From the NCBI GenBank assembly GCA_022605425.2, contig CM061255.1, positions 558,001-622,000 on the forward strand: a stretch of 64,000 nt of DNA, given 5' to 3'. How positions within the stretch are numbered: the stretch's first letter is position 1; the number at the start of each line of letters is the position of its first letter. The position numbers and the translations under genes are program-made. This stretch comes from Hamiltosporidium tvaerminnensis (lineage: Eukaryota > Microsporidia > Dubosqiidae). The notes under the pieces are model-generated. The model made no database searches. It was not told the origin of the DNA and saw only the letters and a list, made by a program, of their open reading frames with translations. Positions 11,282-23,500 of the stretch are shown in pieces.

Positions 11282-12837
11282 AGTTTACTTTTATCAGCCC
11301 AAATATGAAAAACAATAAATAATATGAATCCTAACTAAAAATCTATCTAAAAGATAGATGAGTAATATGTGAATTTTCTAAGTGCAAAGGTTACCTAATA
11401 AAAGTTCATAGTGTTCGCTCTTGAAAACCAGACATTTGGAATAATCCGAGATAGGCTGGTTCTCAATCGTTAGCAAAATTATATTTAGACATTATAATTT
11501 TTCTGTATTTGATACCAGAAATGAAAAAATGCCTTTCAAAACAAATTATGGCTGATAAAATTGGTACTTAGTTAATAATTAATTATAAAGACTAAATACT
11601 TTGTTAAATTGTACCAAGATGAAAGAAAAGGTAGAGAGGCAAATAAATTCAATTCGGTAAATTTTAAATCGATATTTTGATATTTAATCTTTGACTTGAA
11701 TAATAGTTGAGATAAAAAAATATACGTCAAAATTTAAAGGAATACAAAATTTAAATGATGCAAAATTAAAGGTCTCGGTTTATTAGAAATTCACATATAT
11801 ATGCACTAGGAATCATACAAAAACAAACTAAACATTTAAAATAATGGAGTTTAACTATGCTTTAGATTGAAATTTTGCCTGGTAAATATATAACTTGAAA
11901 AAAAGGTATCAATAGAAGACCAAAACTTAAAAATAAGCAGTAAGTCATTTAAATTACCCATAACATTCATAGCTCTTCAAATGGTTTTTTTTAGAAACAT
12001 ACTTAGACATTTTTAACTGCATGAACTCAGAAACATTCAAATTTTGAATGATATGTTAATTTTTTCATTACCTTAGTACAAATGTTTATAGTGCATAAAA
12101 TCTATATATGACATTCTATACATATTCAATCATTTAAATGTATGAATATTAAAGAATCGGGTATTTAAAGAAAATTTTTGTAATTTGGGAGATATATATA
12201 AAACTACTTAACTTCGATTTAAAATTTATTTGGTTTTGTAATTAGCTTATCGGAAAGTTCGGGATTAAAACCAAATTTATACATGAATTAATGATATGAT
12301 GCAATCAATTTTCACATATCTAAATAATGTTGTAAAATTCATGTTTTTAGGAGAAACGTCTCATAACCTTTTGTTTAAATTCTAACGATTTAGCTTTAAA
12401 TTAACGAAATAACAACACCGATTGTATTCGACTGCTAAAAAATGTATAAAAGTTTAGATATTACTTAAAATTATGGTAGATGTTTCTTTTTTTGTTGCAA
12501 AAATATATGTAAATTTTTGAAATGAATGGTTTGGGGGGAATAAGCAAGACTATGAACACATATCTTGCTTTTATTTTTGTACAAGTTCCTCAAATATTCG
12601 ATTCATGCCAAATTTTCCTAACTCCTTCTGTTTTGCATTGCGCATTTTAATCGCAACAGTGTGTATCTTTTTTGCTCATATTTAACTTACCCACCATCTT
12701 TTGAAAAACTAAGCTGCCTTCACATACGTTGGATATGTATTTATAAATTCTTCAATATTATTATCTGCTGAAATCTATTGTGCGTGCCAGGTTACTCAAG
12801 TTTCTTTATTTAAGAAATGTAACTATGTTTGAAGATC
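11282..12837. other. Intergenic, nothing recognised
   Basis: AT-rich DNA without convincing genes. The patch near 12580-12800 is slightly richer in G+C and may be old repeat DNA. Confidence 0.45.
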
Positions 12838-13055
12838 GGAGGGTGTATAACCACATTAAAACCCATCTGTTTGGTAATGAGTGTCTAGAATTTTATGAAA
12901 ATCATTGCTATCGTTGTAATGAAATATAAGCCGCGCTTAATCTATAGACTATCCGCTATAATCTTGAATTACAACAGATCAAAAGAAACAATCGATAACC
13001 TCAATTTGTTCATCCTCAAAACCTAATGTAAAGAGAAAGGAACTGAGTAAGTAAG
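12838..13055 (+). repeat. Dispersed repeat family, short copy with AAGT tail
   Basis: The copy starts with GGAGGGTGTATAACCACATT, similar to starts at 18215 (minus), 27770 and 49455. Its 3' end (about 12975-13055) matches 50300-50385 and finishes in GAGTAAGTAAGTAA. The middle is deleted relative to longer copies. A simple-repeat tail suggests retroposition. Confidence 0.5.
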
Positions 13056-15848
13056 TAAAAACTATATTCGATTTTTGATTACATGCAGAATATTATATTT
13101 TGTTCCAAACCATCAGTAATAATTTGAAAATTTGCTTTTAAGTTCTTACTGATGGTGTATTCTTGTATATATCTAACGAGGCCTTGCCTGTTTTTGCGTT
13201 TTTGTTTTTCAGAAGCGTATATTACCAACGCTGTAAAAATAGTCTTATTTCAAAGTTTTTGTTGTCAGCGTATCACATTTGACTTGGGTGGCGAAGTGCA
13301 TCCCGTTTCTGTTTTTTTTTACTTAATTAGCCCGGTATGATGTTGAAATTCAAATTTGATGTTCCCCAAGACACTTGAAACTTCATACTTTTCTAACTTG
13401 CACTTATAGATTCCATAGGATTTTTAGGTTATAATATCAATGAAAGCAAACCTAGAATGTGTAATCATAAAGTAAAAATACTAACATAATTACACTACAC
13501 AAAGTGCATGTCACAAAAATTCGTACTATTACACGATTGTTGAATTTTTCTACATCAAAATTACACAGTAAATAACTTTGATAGGTCATCAACAACATTA
13601 TTCTGTAATATAAGCAAAATTTGATAAATTTCTAAAAAAATATATTGAATAAATCCTATTTAAAAATTTGTATTTATATTGTCTCATTTTTTAATTTGTT
13701 TCAATTTCAGATACTGTGATATAAAAGTATAAAAAAATATTTTATATGATTGTAAATTGTTTTACCTAAACACGCAATGTTTCTTGCCTTTCGAATAACC
13801 ATAAATTTATACAAAAAATAAATTAAATTTAACTTTAGAAGATAGAGGATATGTTTTGATACGCTAGATTGAGTTTAGGGATCAGCACTAAGAAATCTTA
13901 TCAAATATTGTTAGTAAGATTATGGCTACTGCAACAAGAAATATAACTTGTAAAAAACATCTAAGAATAATATATACGATAATCCAAACATAAAATATGA
14001 ATTTTTAAGAAAGACACTTCTTGGAACCGAGGGTACACGAAGACTGGAATAAGTAAGTAAAAAAATACTTATTTTAGTTCATTTGAAATATACTGCCGTG
14101 GTAAAAAAACATCTAAAATCATAATTGTATACTATAATACTAAGCTAAACAATTATTAAACTATCACTGTAACTACATTGATAGAAACTATATTTTTTAA
14201 TAGGTACATTCTCTGTAAAATTCGATAGATAAATATGTTTGTGTCAAAGTACATTCAAATAAATGTTTCATCTAGTTAATCTTGGTTTGAAAAAGATTTT
14301 ATGTTTAAAATACAAATCGAACAGATGTTTTTAGAAACTTTAAATTCTTGAAATGGAATAATGATTTTGCATTTAGAACGCTTGCAATTATGAAATATAA
14401 AAAACACAATTTTAAGATTCATTTAAACTATGCATTATCTTTGTAAATAAGAAAAAAATATTTTATCTAATAAATTTTAAGTTGTACAAAACTATAAATA
14501 ATTGTGAAATATATGGCAATACTTTTATTATATAAAAAAATCATAATATTTAAACCCAGCTAGATTGTAGATATATATAAAGAAGGTATTTGGACGAAAG
14601 ATATAAAGATCTATAATTAAAGAATTCAGAAGATAGGTAGAATTATAGTAAAATGGGCTAGAATTGGAAAAGAAAAACTATATCAAATAACTAGAGGATT
14701 ATATAATAAACATTCTTTCACATTATTTTAAATTTTGATCCTACAGTCAGAAGAATTCTAAACAGAAATTTTGTTTCGATTAGGTGTACTCAAAAAAAAT
14801 TCACGAAAAAAAGTGTTTGTATATCGGTGGCAGATGATTTAAAATAATTGTGTGATTAAAAGACAAAACTCTTCGGATTCATTAAATATTATTCAAACCT
14901 AAAGTCGTTATTTCAAAGATTGATTCTAACTAAGATGAAAACCTTTGAGATACAATGTTGAAAGAGTTATTTACGAGTAATATAAAATTAAATCCATTTT
15001 CTATGATTGTTGTCTTCAAGAACTCAATATTCTAGTTAGAATACAGAAGGCTGTTTTTTCGAAAGAATTCAAAAAACATTTATAATATTTTTTTGACGCA
15101 CAAATGATTCGAGTCTTGACTACAAATATAAGAAAAACGAATACAGCACATGATAAATTCCTATAGAAGACATTGGCATATTAAAAAGCTATATTTGAAC
15201 TTAATGTTTGCACCGAAATTCTAATTTTCAAAGTAGCGTATTATGTTTAAAAATAAATTCAACTCAAGCATACCTGAACTATACGCGCTATACTAAAATA
15301 TAGAATAGAAACCAGATTAAAGGAGGAAAGTGAAGAGAAAAAAAATATTTTTTATAAACACAGCGTATTATCATGCTTGTTCTTTATTTAACAAATAATT
15401 GATCTGTTTCTGAAAATTTTATAAAATGTCTGATTTTCACATTAATTTAATATAACCCTATCGGTGTCACATATACCTTTAAATTCGAGCACGAAATCAA
15501 ATTAGCTCTTAGGTCTTTCGGTATAATTCCGTTCGCTAATTTATATAATTTTTCATTTAATTTCAAAATTGGTTTTTTTAATGTTCCATGTGCTTACATT
15601 TTCAAAAATATATATTTTTGATTTGTGAGCGCCTATAATAGCTACTGTAAATATGTATATTTACAAAACACCAAAGAAATAGGAGCCAATAAGAATATTT
15701 TGCATTGTTTATTGACATTAATTGATCCTAAAATGGAATTTTAGCAATTAAAATCAGATTTATTTCAATTATAAAAACAAAGAATAACAATATAGAAAAT
15801 GAAATATAGACCAATTATCAAATAATTTTCAATCTTTTATAATTTTTT
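13056..15848. other. Gene-poor stretch with repeat relics
   Basis: No supported gene. A G+C-richer piece near 13140-13360 has a 62-codon frame without family features. Near 14012-14062 the sequence ends in GGAATAAGTAAGTAA and resembles the 3' tail of the dispersed repeat seen at 13055 and 50385. The rest is low-complexity AT-rich DNA. Confidence 0.45.
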
Positions 15849-16112
15849 TTAATTATTATTTTTATATTTAGATTCATTTTGTGCAAAATTTATCGTGTCA
15901 TACGATAATTTAGTTCTTTCTAATAACGACTGTAGACTTTTATTTAATGAACGAAAATTTGTTGTTTCGAGTTCAATGCCCAAGAAGTTTTTTTGGGAAT
16001 TATATTTTGTTATCACGTCTTTATCATACCCATCATCTATTTCTACTGCCATTTGTATTGTTTCAGAATGATTTGTTGGTATTTCTAAGTAACATGTGAA
16101 TTTTTGATCCAT
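15849..16112 (-). CDS. PCC1: PCC1-like EKC/KEOPS subunit
   Basis: Small protein of 87 residues, the size of yeast Pcc1 (88). It follows the Pcc1 pattern: a first strand ending in L-E-I-P, a variable linker, a strand NFLGIELETTNFRSLNKSLQ that matches the family's 'V-x-F-x-(S/A)-x-D-x-R-x-L-R-V-x-x-(N/S)' region, and a final amphipathic helix. Pcc1 is the dimerising subunit of KEOPS, which makes the t6A modification of tRNA position 37. The basic Asn-rich tail (last ~12 residues) is an addition. A run of five C residues 4 nt upstream of the ATG (16117-16121 on the plus strand) supports this start and that the gene is real. The assignment rests on pattern similarity only. Confidence 0.58.
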   Translation of the reverse strand: MDQKFTCYLEIPTNHSETIQMAVEIDDGYDKDVITKYNSQKNFLGIELETTNFRSLNKSLQSLLERTKLSYDTINFAQNESKYKNNN

Positions 16113-17569
16113 ATTCGGGGGTTTTCTATATATAATACTTTGTAAAATATTTTTTTATAAATTCGATGAAGCAGAAATATTCAAAAATTTCTTTATGAAA
16201 TCTTATTAGATTAATAAGTGGTTCTAATCCTATTTTGGATGTAAAGTTTGAAGGTATGGTTTTTTATTTAAATTTTTACACAGTTTGTACTTGTTTTATC
16301 ATAAAAAAAGGTTTAAATTTATTTGTAATTATTTTTTATGTGCTGAAAACAAATAAACTATGAATTGCGAATGGAAATGTTTGAAAAATAATAATAAAGG
16401 GCTTGTGACATTATTAATTGTTTTGAAATCGACTTTCTAACTTTGAGTCTTAAAAACTATTTTGTATGTTTTATCATTTAAAACAATTATTCGATAACCG
16501 GCAATATTTGTTTAAATATGCTTAAAACTTAAATAAAATGTAACCATTTTGAAGGAATTAAAACGTACAAACATACTCATGACGAACTTATAAATTATTC
16601 TTACATTCGTTTTTGACTTAAGCAACATTTTAACACAATATAACAAAAATAGAGGAATTTTTTTTAAAATGTTATATTGATATAATTTTGGTGAAACTAT
16701 CAAAAAAATAATCTGAAAAGATTGTTCAAATTTTTATAAATTCATAAATTTATTCAATATAGTCATTTAAAGCATTATATTATCTTAAATCATCATATTA
16801 TTAAGCTCTTCATCTTCTGAATGTTTTTGAATATTCAAATGCCTTTATAATGTAAAAATTTAATTTTTTGTGGTCGATTAATCTTTTATTACGCGTTGTA
16901 GACACCAACCACAAAATTTCTTTTTGAAGTTAATAATTTTAAAAAGTGAAAAAACACATTATGTGGATCACTATTTGTTAAATATTTTCTATGCAGTCGC
17001 ACTAAAAATATTGCCATAGAATTGTTTAAATGAATTCTTATGATTATTTTCGTTTAATATTTAGAGCCCGTGAAATGGTGTTTTTCTACAAATATATTTA
17101 TTTAACGAAAGTATTCGATTTGAAACTATAATCCTGTTAGTTTTATGCTGTTTTTTTTTTTCGTGATGTTTTACGATTTGAATATAAATATTTGGTTATA
17201 TCCTAGAAAATATATCTAATAAGGGATTTTTAGTGATATTTACACCTGAAAAATAGCAGATGTTACGGTAGATCTTTTCTAAAAATGAAACCACAGCATG
17301 CGTTTCAACATTACTGCGTAATGAAATAATTATGAAAGTTAAATATAATGATAGAAATGTTTGAAAACAGGCTTATATTGTGAGAAAATTCTTTATAACG
17401 TTGATTCGGTTGATTTGTGTTTTTTTTTAAGAAGACTCAAATCTGTCGAAAAATGATCTAAATTTTTATTAAATTACAAATCATTATTTAAAAGTATCAC
17501 ATCTTTTTAAAATAGTGGCAAGTGTTATATTTGTTTTTATAACATTAATGCAGTTCTAGTTTAACATAA
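16113..17569. other. Intergenic, nothing recognised
   Basis: AT-rich. A slightly G+C-richer patch near 16860-17060 does not encode anything recognisable. Confidence 0.45.
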
Positions 17570-18215
17570 ATGACTGCTACCCCAACACTCCATCGGTAAC
17601 CCCTGAGATACCTACGCCCCAAAGACTTCATCTACTAGGTGTGTAGAACCTAATTAATAGGCGAGGCAGTTGCCCGGAGTTTGTTAATGTCCGTTGCATG
17701 GAGTGTGATCGAAGGCCGAAGCCCCTACTGGGCTCCCCCAAGACTATGCAGCATTACCACTTACTCTACACTTTCTGAACCCAATAAACTTCTAGCTAAG
17801 ATTAATTTCAGAGATTTACATGGGTCCACCTAGACAGTGCAATGTCATACCAACAGGTATAACCTACTAATTAGTATTCCTTGTCTTTTTAAGGGGGTTA
17901 TTTTATATATCACCCGGGTGCTATGTCTTCTAACCTGAGTGAACAAGGATAGGTTTCCATGCTTTTACATGGCAATTACCTACATGTTCAGCTGCGGTCT
18001 GCAATCTGGTTACATAAAAAACTACAAATAAATTTGTAGAAAAAGTTTCTCCATTTCTTAGACCTTCCTCTTCATAACAATTCCCATGGAACAACCGAAG
18101 ATGTAGTGTGGTTGTATTCCCACCAAAAATCCAAACAAAGATTTTCACACCAGATTCACACACTCATTGCCAAGCAGTTAGTTTTTTATGTGTTCATCTT
18201 CCCTCCACCATGTAA
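17570..18215 (-). repeat. Longest copy of a dispersed G+C-richer repeat family
   Basis: About 645 bp, clearly richer in G+C than its surroundings. On the minus strand it begins GGAGGGAAGATGAACACAT and continues through a 77-codon frame (18163-17930). Related copies occur at 12838, 27770, 32545 (minus) and 49455. The peptide GVKIFVWIFGGNTTTLHLRL is recognisable in degraded form at 27814 and 49517, so part of the repeat was once protein-coding. I cannot name the element. Confidence 0.6.
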
Positions 18216-18346
18216 AATGTTATAAAATATGTAGATTTTTTTTGCTATTTGTTAAATCTATATTTTTTTTATGAAATTTTTAGATTAGTTCCCATTAAAT
18301 ATTTAATAAATAGAAAAAATAATTGCGTTTAATTATTAGTATCTTT

Positions 18347-18844
18347 TTACTTTCTTTTAATTGAGTTTCGTTTTTTTGGAGGTAATGGTGGCTTATTATC
18401 GGAATTTTTCTGATCGAACGATTTAGTTAAATCGGAAATAATACTTTCTGATGATAAAGCCGAAGGTGTGGATGCAGAAGTAAAAGATTCGACTTCGTCG
18501 CCTTGATAATTTCGACATGTAAAACCATAACTTTTCACGCCGTCCTCTGCTCCAATCAAATTTAGATTAGATAGTATATATTCTTTTACGGCTTGAATTT
18601 TCTTTAAAGAACCTCGTTCCAATATATCTGTTTCTTCTACTTTTGGATTCGTATCGTCACTGAGCTTCTTAATTCCACATATTTCTTCATTCAATGTAAT
18701 TCTATATTTGTTAAAGATCCCTTGAATATTCTCCAAGATATTATTCAAATTCATACTTAGCTGAGGAATATATTCATGAACTAAAATTAAAAAAACTTGA
18801 AAGTTTTCTGTAGTGAAAAAATGCTTATATTGTTTTTTTGTCAC
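18347..18844 (-). CDS. Unknown protein, probably 3' part of a frameshifted gene
   Basis: Open frame of 165 codons with no ATG at its start (it would need GTG at 18844). It directly follows the stop of the upstream frame (18856) on the same strand but in another frame, and the two frames overlap around 18856-18871. This suggests one gene of about 450 residues broken by a single frameshift, or a sequencing indel. The C-terminus is Ser/Thr-rich followed by a proline-basic tail, NKPPLPPKKRNSIKRK, which resembles an SH3-binding or nuclear-import-like motif. No family recognised. Confidence 0.5.
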   Translation of the reverse strand: MTKKQYKHFFTTENFQVFLILVHEYIPQLSMNLNNILENIQGIFNKYRITLNEEICGIKKLSDDTNPKVEETDILERGSLKKIQAVKEYILSNLNLIGAEDGVKSYGFTCRNYQGDEVESFTSASTPSALSSESIISDLTKSFDQKNSDNKPPLPPKKRNSIKRK

Positions 18845-18855
18845 ATCAAAACATG

Positions 18856-19719
18856 TTATAATTGATTCAATTCATTTGGATAAATCTTTTCGACATTTAC
18901 AAAAAATATATTCAAAAAACAAAAAATATTTTTTATAAAATCGACATATGTATCTGTTAACCAGTATATTTCGTCTGAAGTATTGTAAAACTTGTTTTCA
19001 AACATTTTTTTAATTGAATATACAGTCATTGGTTTAATTACTTTTGACGAAAATTTTTTTTTTATCAAATCAAATTTTGGCTTTGGAAAGATAATAAGAC
19101 CATTATGTTTAGAGAAATGTAATTCATAATCAATTAGTATGGGTAAATACGACACCAACAAAGTAATTATGTCAGAACACAAATGGATTAAAATCATCAT
19201 CTTAAATAATTGATAGGATTCAATTAATAAATCGTTAAATTGACTTTCATTTGTAGAATTTACAAATTTTTTTACGCGATCTTGTAAAAATTTGACCTTT
19301 TCAAATGTTTCTTTTGATATTTCATTCATTAACTCTGGATTACATTGAATTCCACGATTTTTCGTAGTCAAAACGCTTAACACATTATCAGAGATATCTA
19401 AAAAACGGTTCATTTTAATCTTTTTTTCTTCAGGAATATAAGATTTTCCTGTTGGCGTAGCTCGTTCAGAGAAACCAATGCTAGGTTTAGGACTTCCTTG
19501 ACTAAAATTATCTCGCATTGATTTATTTTCCGAATAAATTTGAAATGCTTGATACAAATATAAAGTATTTCCATAAGATTTATTTTCTTCTGATTCTGTA
19601 TTTTCAACAGAAAAATCATGCTTTTCATAACAATTGGTTGCTTTATCTAAATTTACTTTTCCCTTCTGAGGCTTCAAACCGCTCCCTAAAATTGCATTAA
19701 ACACCAAAAAAAACTTCAT
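18856..19719 (-). CDS. Putative secreted protein, unknown family
   Basis: I place the start at the ATG at 19719, because it gives MKFFLVFNAILGSG, a short signal-peptide-like N-terminus. The longer frame begins only with TTG at 19839. The mature part is charged and Ser/Asn-rich, then helical, with a hydrophobic stretch near the middle of the C-terminal half (HLCSDIITLLVSYLPILI), which could be a membrane segment. The frame ends just before the downstream 165-codon frame, and both are probably one gene. Lineage-specific secreted proteins of this style are common in microsporidia and act at the spore wall or host interface, but nothing in this sequence assigns a role. Confidence 0.55.
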   Translation of the reverse strand: MKFFLVFNAILGSGLKPQKGKVNLDKATNCYEKHDFSVENTESEENKSYGNTLYLYQAFQIYSENKSMRDNFSQGSPKPSIGFSERATPTGKSYIPEEKKIKMNRFLDISDNVLSVLTTKNRGIQCNPELMNEISKETFEKVKFLQDRVKKFVNSTNESQFNDLLIESYQLFKMMILIHLCSDIITLLVSYLPILIDYELHFSKHNGLIIFPKPKFDLIKKKFSSKVIKPMTVYSIKKMFENKFYNTSDEIYWLTDTYVDFIKNIFCFLNIFFVNVEKIYPNELNQL

Positions 19720-19839
19720 TCCTTTTATTTTAAAGTGACCATAAAAGAAATGTTTTTTTACTTTTATTGTCCAAAAAAGTAAGAATTTAATTCGCAAAAA
19801 ATAATTATTAAAGCGTTTTAAATGGTAAATTAAAAACAA

Positions 19840-20536
19840 AATTTTCCAAAAAGATTCATTGCATCATATATTATAAAATTTTTTATTATTTTTTCTTAGA
19901 ATAACTAGAAGTAAAATTTTTATACGATTATTGGGAAGTATAATTTGAATATTTGCTTAAAATTATTTTAAACACATTGAAAATGTAAGAAACTTTGCTT
20001 AGATAATTTAAATTATTATCATACACAAGTTGTAAAACAATATGAAAAATATAATTTGAATGTCTATGAAATAGAATTTAATGTCGTACGATATATTGCC
20101 CCCTCCACAACCTGTTCCCCTGCTAAATTTTAGCCTGGTCAAAAGTAAAATCAAACAGATCATCACATCTGACAAATCGGATAGCGCCTGAAACATCATT
20201 CGTATTTATACTTTTTTTTGGCAGGAATATATTTGTTCTGTAACAATAAAAGAATTTCGAAGAATAAAACTAATTATAACCCAAAAAATTATACATAAAA
20301 TAAAAACATATTTTGAAACTAATTTAAAAGAATAAAAAAAATAAAATAAGAAAAATTAAAAAGAATGTAAAAAAATTAAAAAAATATCCGAAAAATAAAA
20401 AAGAAAAGTTACCAAATAATAGAAAAATTTTGTTTTAATGTTATTTTCTTTTACTTAATTTTTTAATGTTTAGCTTATTTGTTTTTTTTTACTTTTCCAT
20501 TATATATGGCACACTTTTGTATTTTAATCAAAAATA
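19840..20536. other. AT-rich spacer
   Basis: Low-complexity sequence with A-rich runs (20280-20420). No gene. It contains a G+C-richer piece near 20090-20170 of unknown nature. Confidence 0.45.
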
Positions 20537-23500
20537 TGAAAATTTATTTATTTAATAAAATTCTGGGTTAAAATATTTTTAACATTTTTATATGTTTTCT
20601 TCTACCTCTTTAACCACTATTGTTTCTTCTTCCAAATCCGACTCTTCATTTATGTTATTGGTCGGTTCCTCCAGAGTGGTTCCTCCTTGTGAAATAAGGG
20701 GTGTATTATTTTTTGGTTTTAAAATTTTAACACCATCTTCCTCTCTTTTCGCTTCTTTTAAAGGGGGTATTGGTTCCTCATGCATCTCTGATCTCATAAT
20801 AACACCCATTGACGCTCTCTCCCAGCTCTCTTCGGCATTTAGTCCTGACTCAAGTCCTCTTCGTCGATCAAAGGAAATTGTTTCGACTGTTTTCTTAAGT
20901 ACTATAGACTGAATGTATGCCTCTACATTCATGGGTATTTCTAGTCTTTTAAGATGAGATTTATGGTATTTTGTCACAATACCGTCCCAGGTCATCACAT
21001 AAGGGATTATCTCAACACTACACTTATAAATAAGACCCAACTCATTGGCTAGCAGGTCATACTTCCTAAGTTTTTCAGTTTCAACTATTTGAAGTGAATC
21101 TTGGGAAGTGATTCCTACTTCAATGAGTGTTATCTTATTCTTCTTCTTATCTAAAATAAATATGTCCGGTCTGTTATTCCGAATTTTAACATCAGTTTTA
21201 ATTCTGGTGTCCACTCTTATCTCTGCATACTCATTATCAAGAATTTCTTGAACTGAGTGGCTCCTTATTCGTTTTGAAGACTTAAACTTATATCTATTTA
21301 GAAGAAGAAGGTGTAGGCATCTGACCACTTCATTATGCCGTCTAGTGTAATCATGGCCTAGCATTTTTTCGCATCTAGTTGCTAGATGATCCACAGTCTT
21401 ACCAGACTTCCCGCAATGTTGACACACACCATCTGCTCCCCAGAATACATTTCTATCCTGGATATAGCAGAACACAGCTTCATTTCGTGGCCTAATATTT
21501 CCTCTCTTTAGCCACCTTGAAGAGTCACTAACACTCACAAGCTCATTTTTTCTTGCATTATATAACTTTGAATGGAGTTTTCGTTTTTCTATTTCGTTAT
21601 ATAGTTTTGCAAGTTGAGCTTCTTCTAAACTTTTCTTAGTGACTTCTTCTACCAACCTGTACTTTACTTTTAAGAAGCCTTTTATTAGTGCAAGATGGGT
21701 TTTATTATTATTCTCCACCTTGAGGATTGCTGCTCGTCTAGTTGATATTTCTTTACTTTTTTCCAGACAATCCAAGAGTTGCAGAAGCATATGTTCGCTT
21801 CTCAACTCAACACTATGTAGGCCTCTTCCAAGTTCTGTTCTAGGAAGATACAACCGCTCTTTACATCCTGGGCGGAGATGTATCTTATTTTTAACCAACA
21901 CCGCACGCACTGCATCATCTAACTTAGAGAAGTCAGCCGGTTCAAGTCGAAGTACTCCTATGTGGTAGTTGATTAACGATATCGCATGTTGATTGATTGC
22001 AGAAAATAAATTTTTTGCATTTAATCTAGTGTGACAAAGTCTTTCAACTCTTGATATAAGTTTGCTCTGTACTTCTTCAAATGAGCTACGTGTTGGGATT
22101 CCTCTGCTGTCTTCTATTATTCCTAAATATTTGTAAACACTAACACCTTCTAGAAGAGTAGCAGTATCTTCACAACACGTATCATTTGTGGCTGACTTCT
22201 CTTTGTTAATCTCTAAGCCAATCACCTCTAAAAATTCCTTTGCCTCGCCTGTCATAGCACTCAATGTGGAGCTGTCTTTTGCAAGGAGCTTAAGATCATC
22301 AATAAACAAGAGATGATTAGTAGAATGGGATTCTGCATCTGTTTGTACTGTCACTTTTGTGTATTTTTCATTAAGCTTTCGGCTTAATGGATCCATACAC
22401 AACACAAATAACAAAGGTGACAGACTATCTCCTTGTAGAATCCCTCTATCAATCTTCTTGCTCATGATTTTTTCAGGCCCTACTGATATATCAATTTTCC
22501 ATTTTGATATAATTACCTTAATAAATTTCAGGATCCAATCAGGTAAATTAAGGTTTTCAATGCATTGAGTTAAATAAGCATGATCTATTGAATCATAAGC
22601 TTTTTTAACATCAATCCATGTTGCCTTAAGATTATTTCCATACTCTTTATTTAAGGCAATATTCAGTAGAGCCTGCTCTTTCGCTCCCTGCACACCTCTT
22701 ACCGCCCCTAATTGGTTCTCTGCAAGCAACCCTCGCCTTTCCACTTCAAGTTGAACGACCTTTGTTACACACTTTGTCGTTAACTTGTAGAGGTTGGACA
22801 TACAAGTGATTGGCCTGTAGTCAGAGCCTCTTCGTGGAATTCCTTTCGGTATCAAATACGTAAGCCCGCAGTAAAACCAATCAGCTTGAGGTGTTCCTTC
22901 TAAACATATAACTTTCACAATATCATAAAGATATTTGTGAAGAGTTGTAAGTTTCTTAATGAAAAAATTGTAAATACCATCAATTCCAGCAGCTTTCCAA
23001 TTGGGAAGCCAATTAATGATATTTACAAATTCATCAAGTGAAGGAAACGTGGTCGGATGATTATCTGATACAAATGGAATCAAATAATCATCGTACGTGA
23101 CTGTGTCATCATTTTTGTTCCACATTGTAGACCAAAAACTCACAATTTCATCACGGCTAACCACATGCTCAATTTCTACACGCTCAGATAACCCACGATA
23201 AAATCGACCTCGGAAAAGCTCAAACATACGATTCTCTTTTCGGAATTGCTTCCTACTTTCATGCATCGTAATTTTTTTCTCGTAAACATTCAAAGACTCA
23301 TTCTTCTTAACTAAAGCCTCAGAAAGATCAGTTACGCTGCTCAAGTTTAAATTAAACTCTCGCATGATTTTCTTAAGGCTCTTCGTTTCCGAAGTGGAGA
23401 GCTTTTCCTGCTTACGCGCCTTCTCGAGAAGATCTTTGGAAAGTACTAACTTAGAAATTTTACTTTCTATGTTTTCCTTCCAAGCGGATCTAGGCTTTTC

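Noticed and set aside
13152-13340. 62-codon frame in a G+C-richer patch
   Set aside because: No start-proximal motif, no domain, and the neighbourhood looks like repeat debris.
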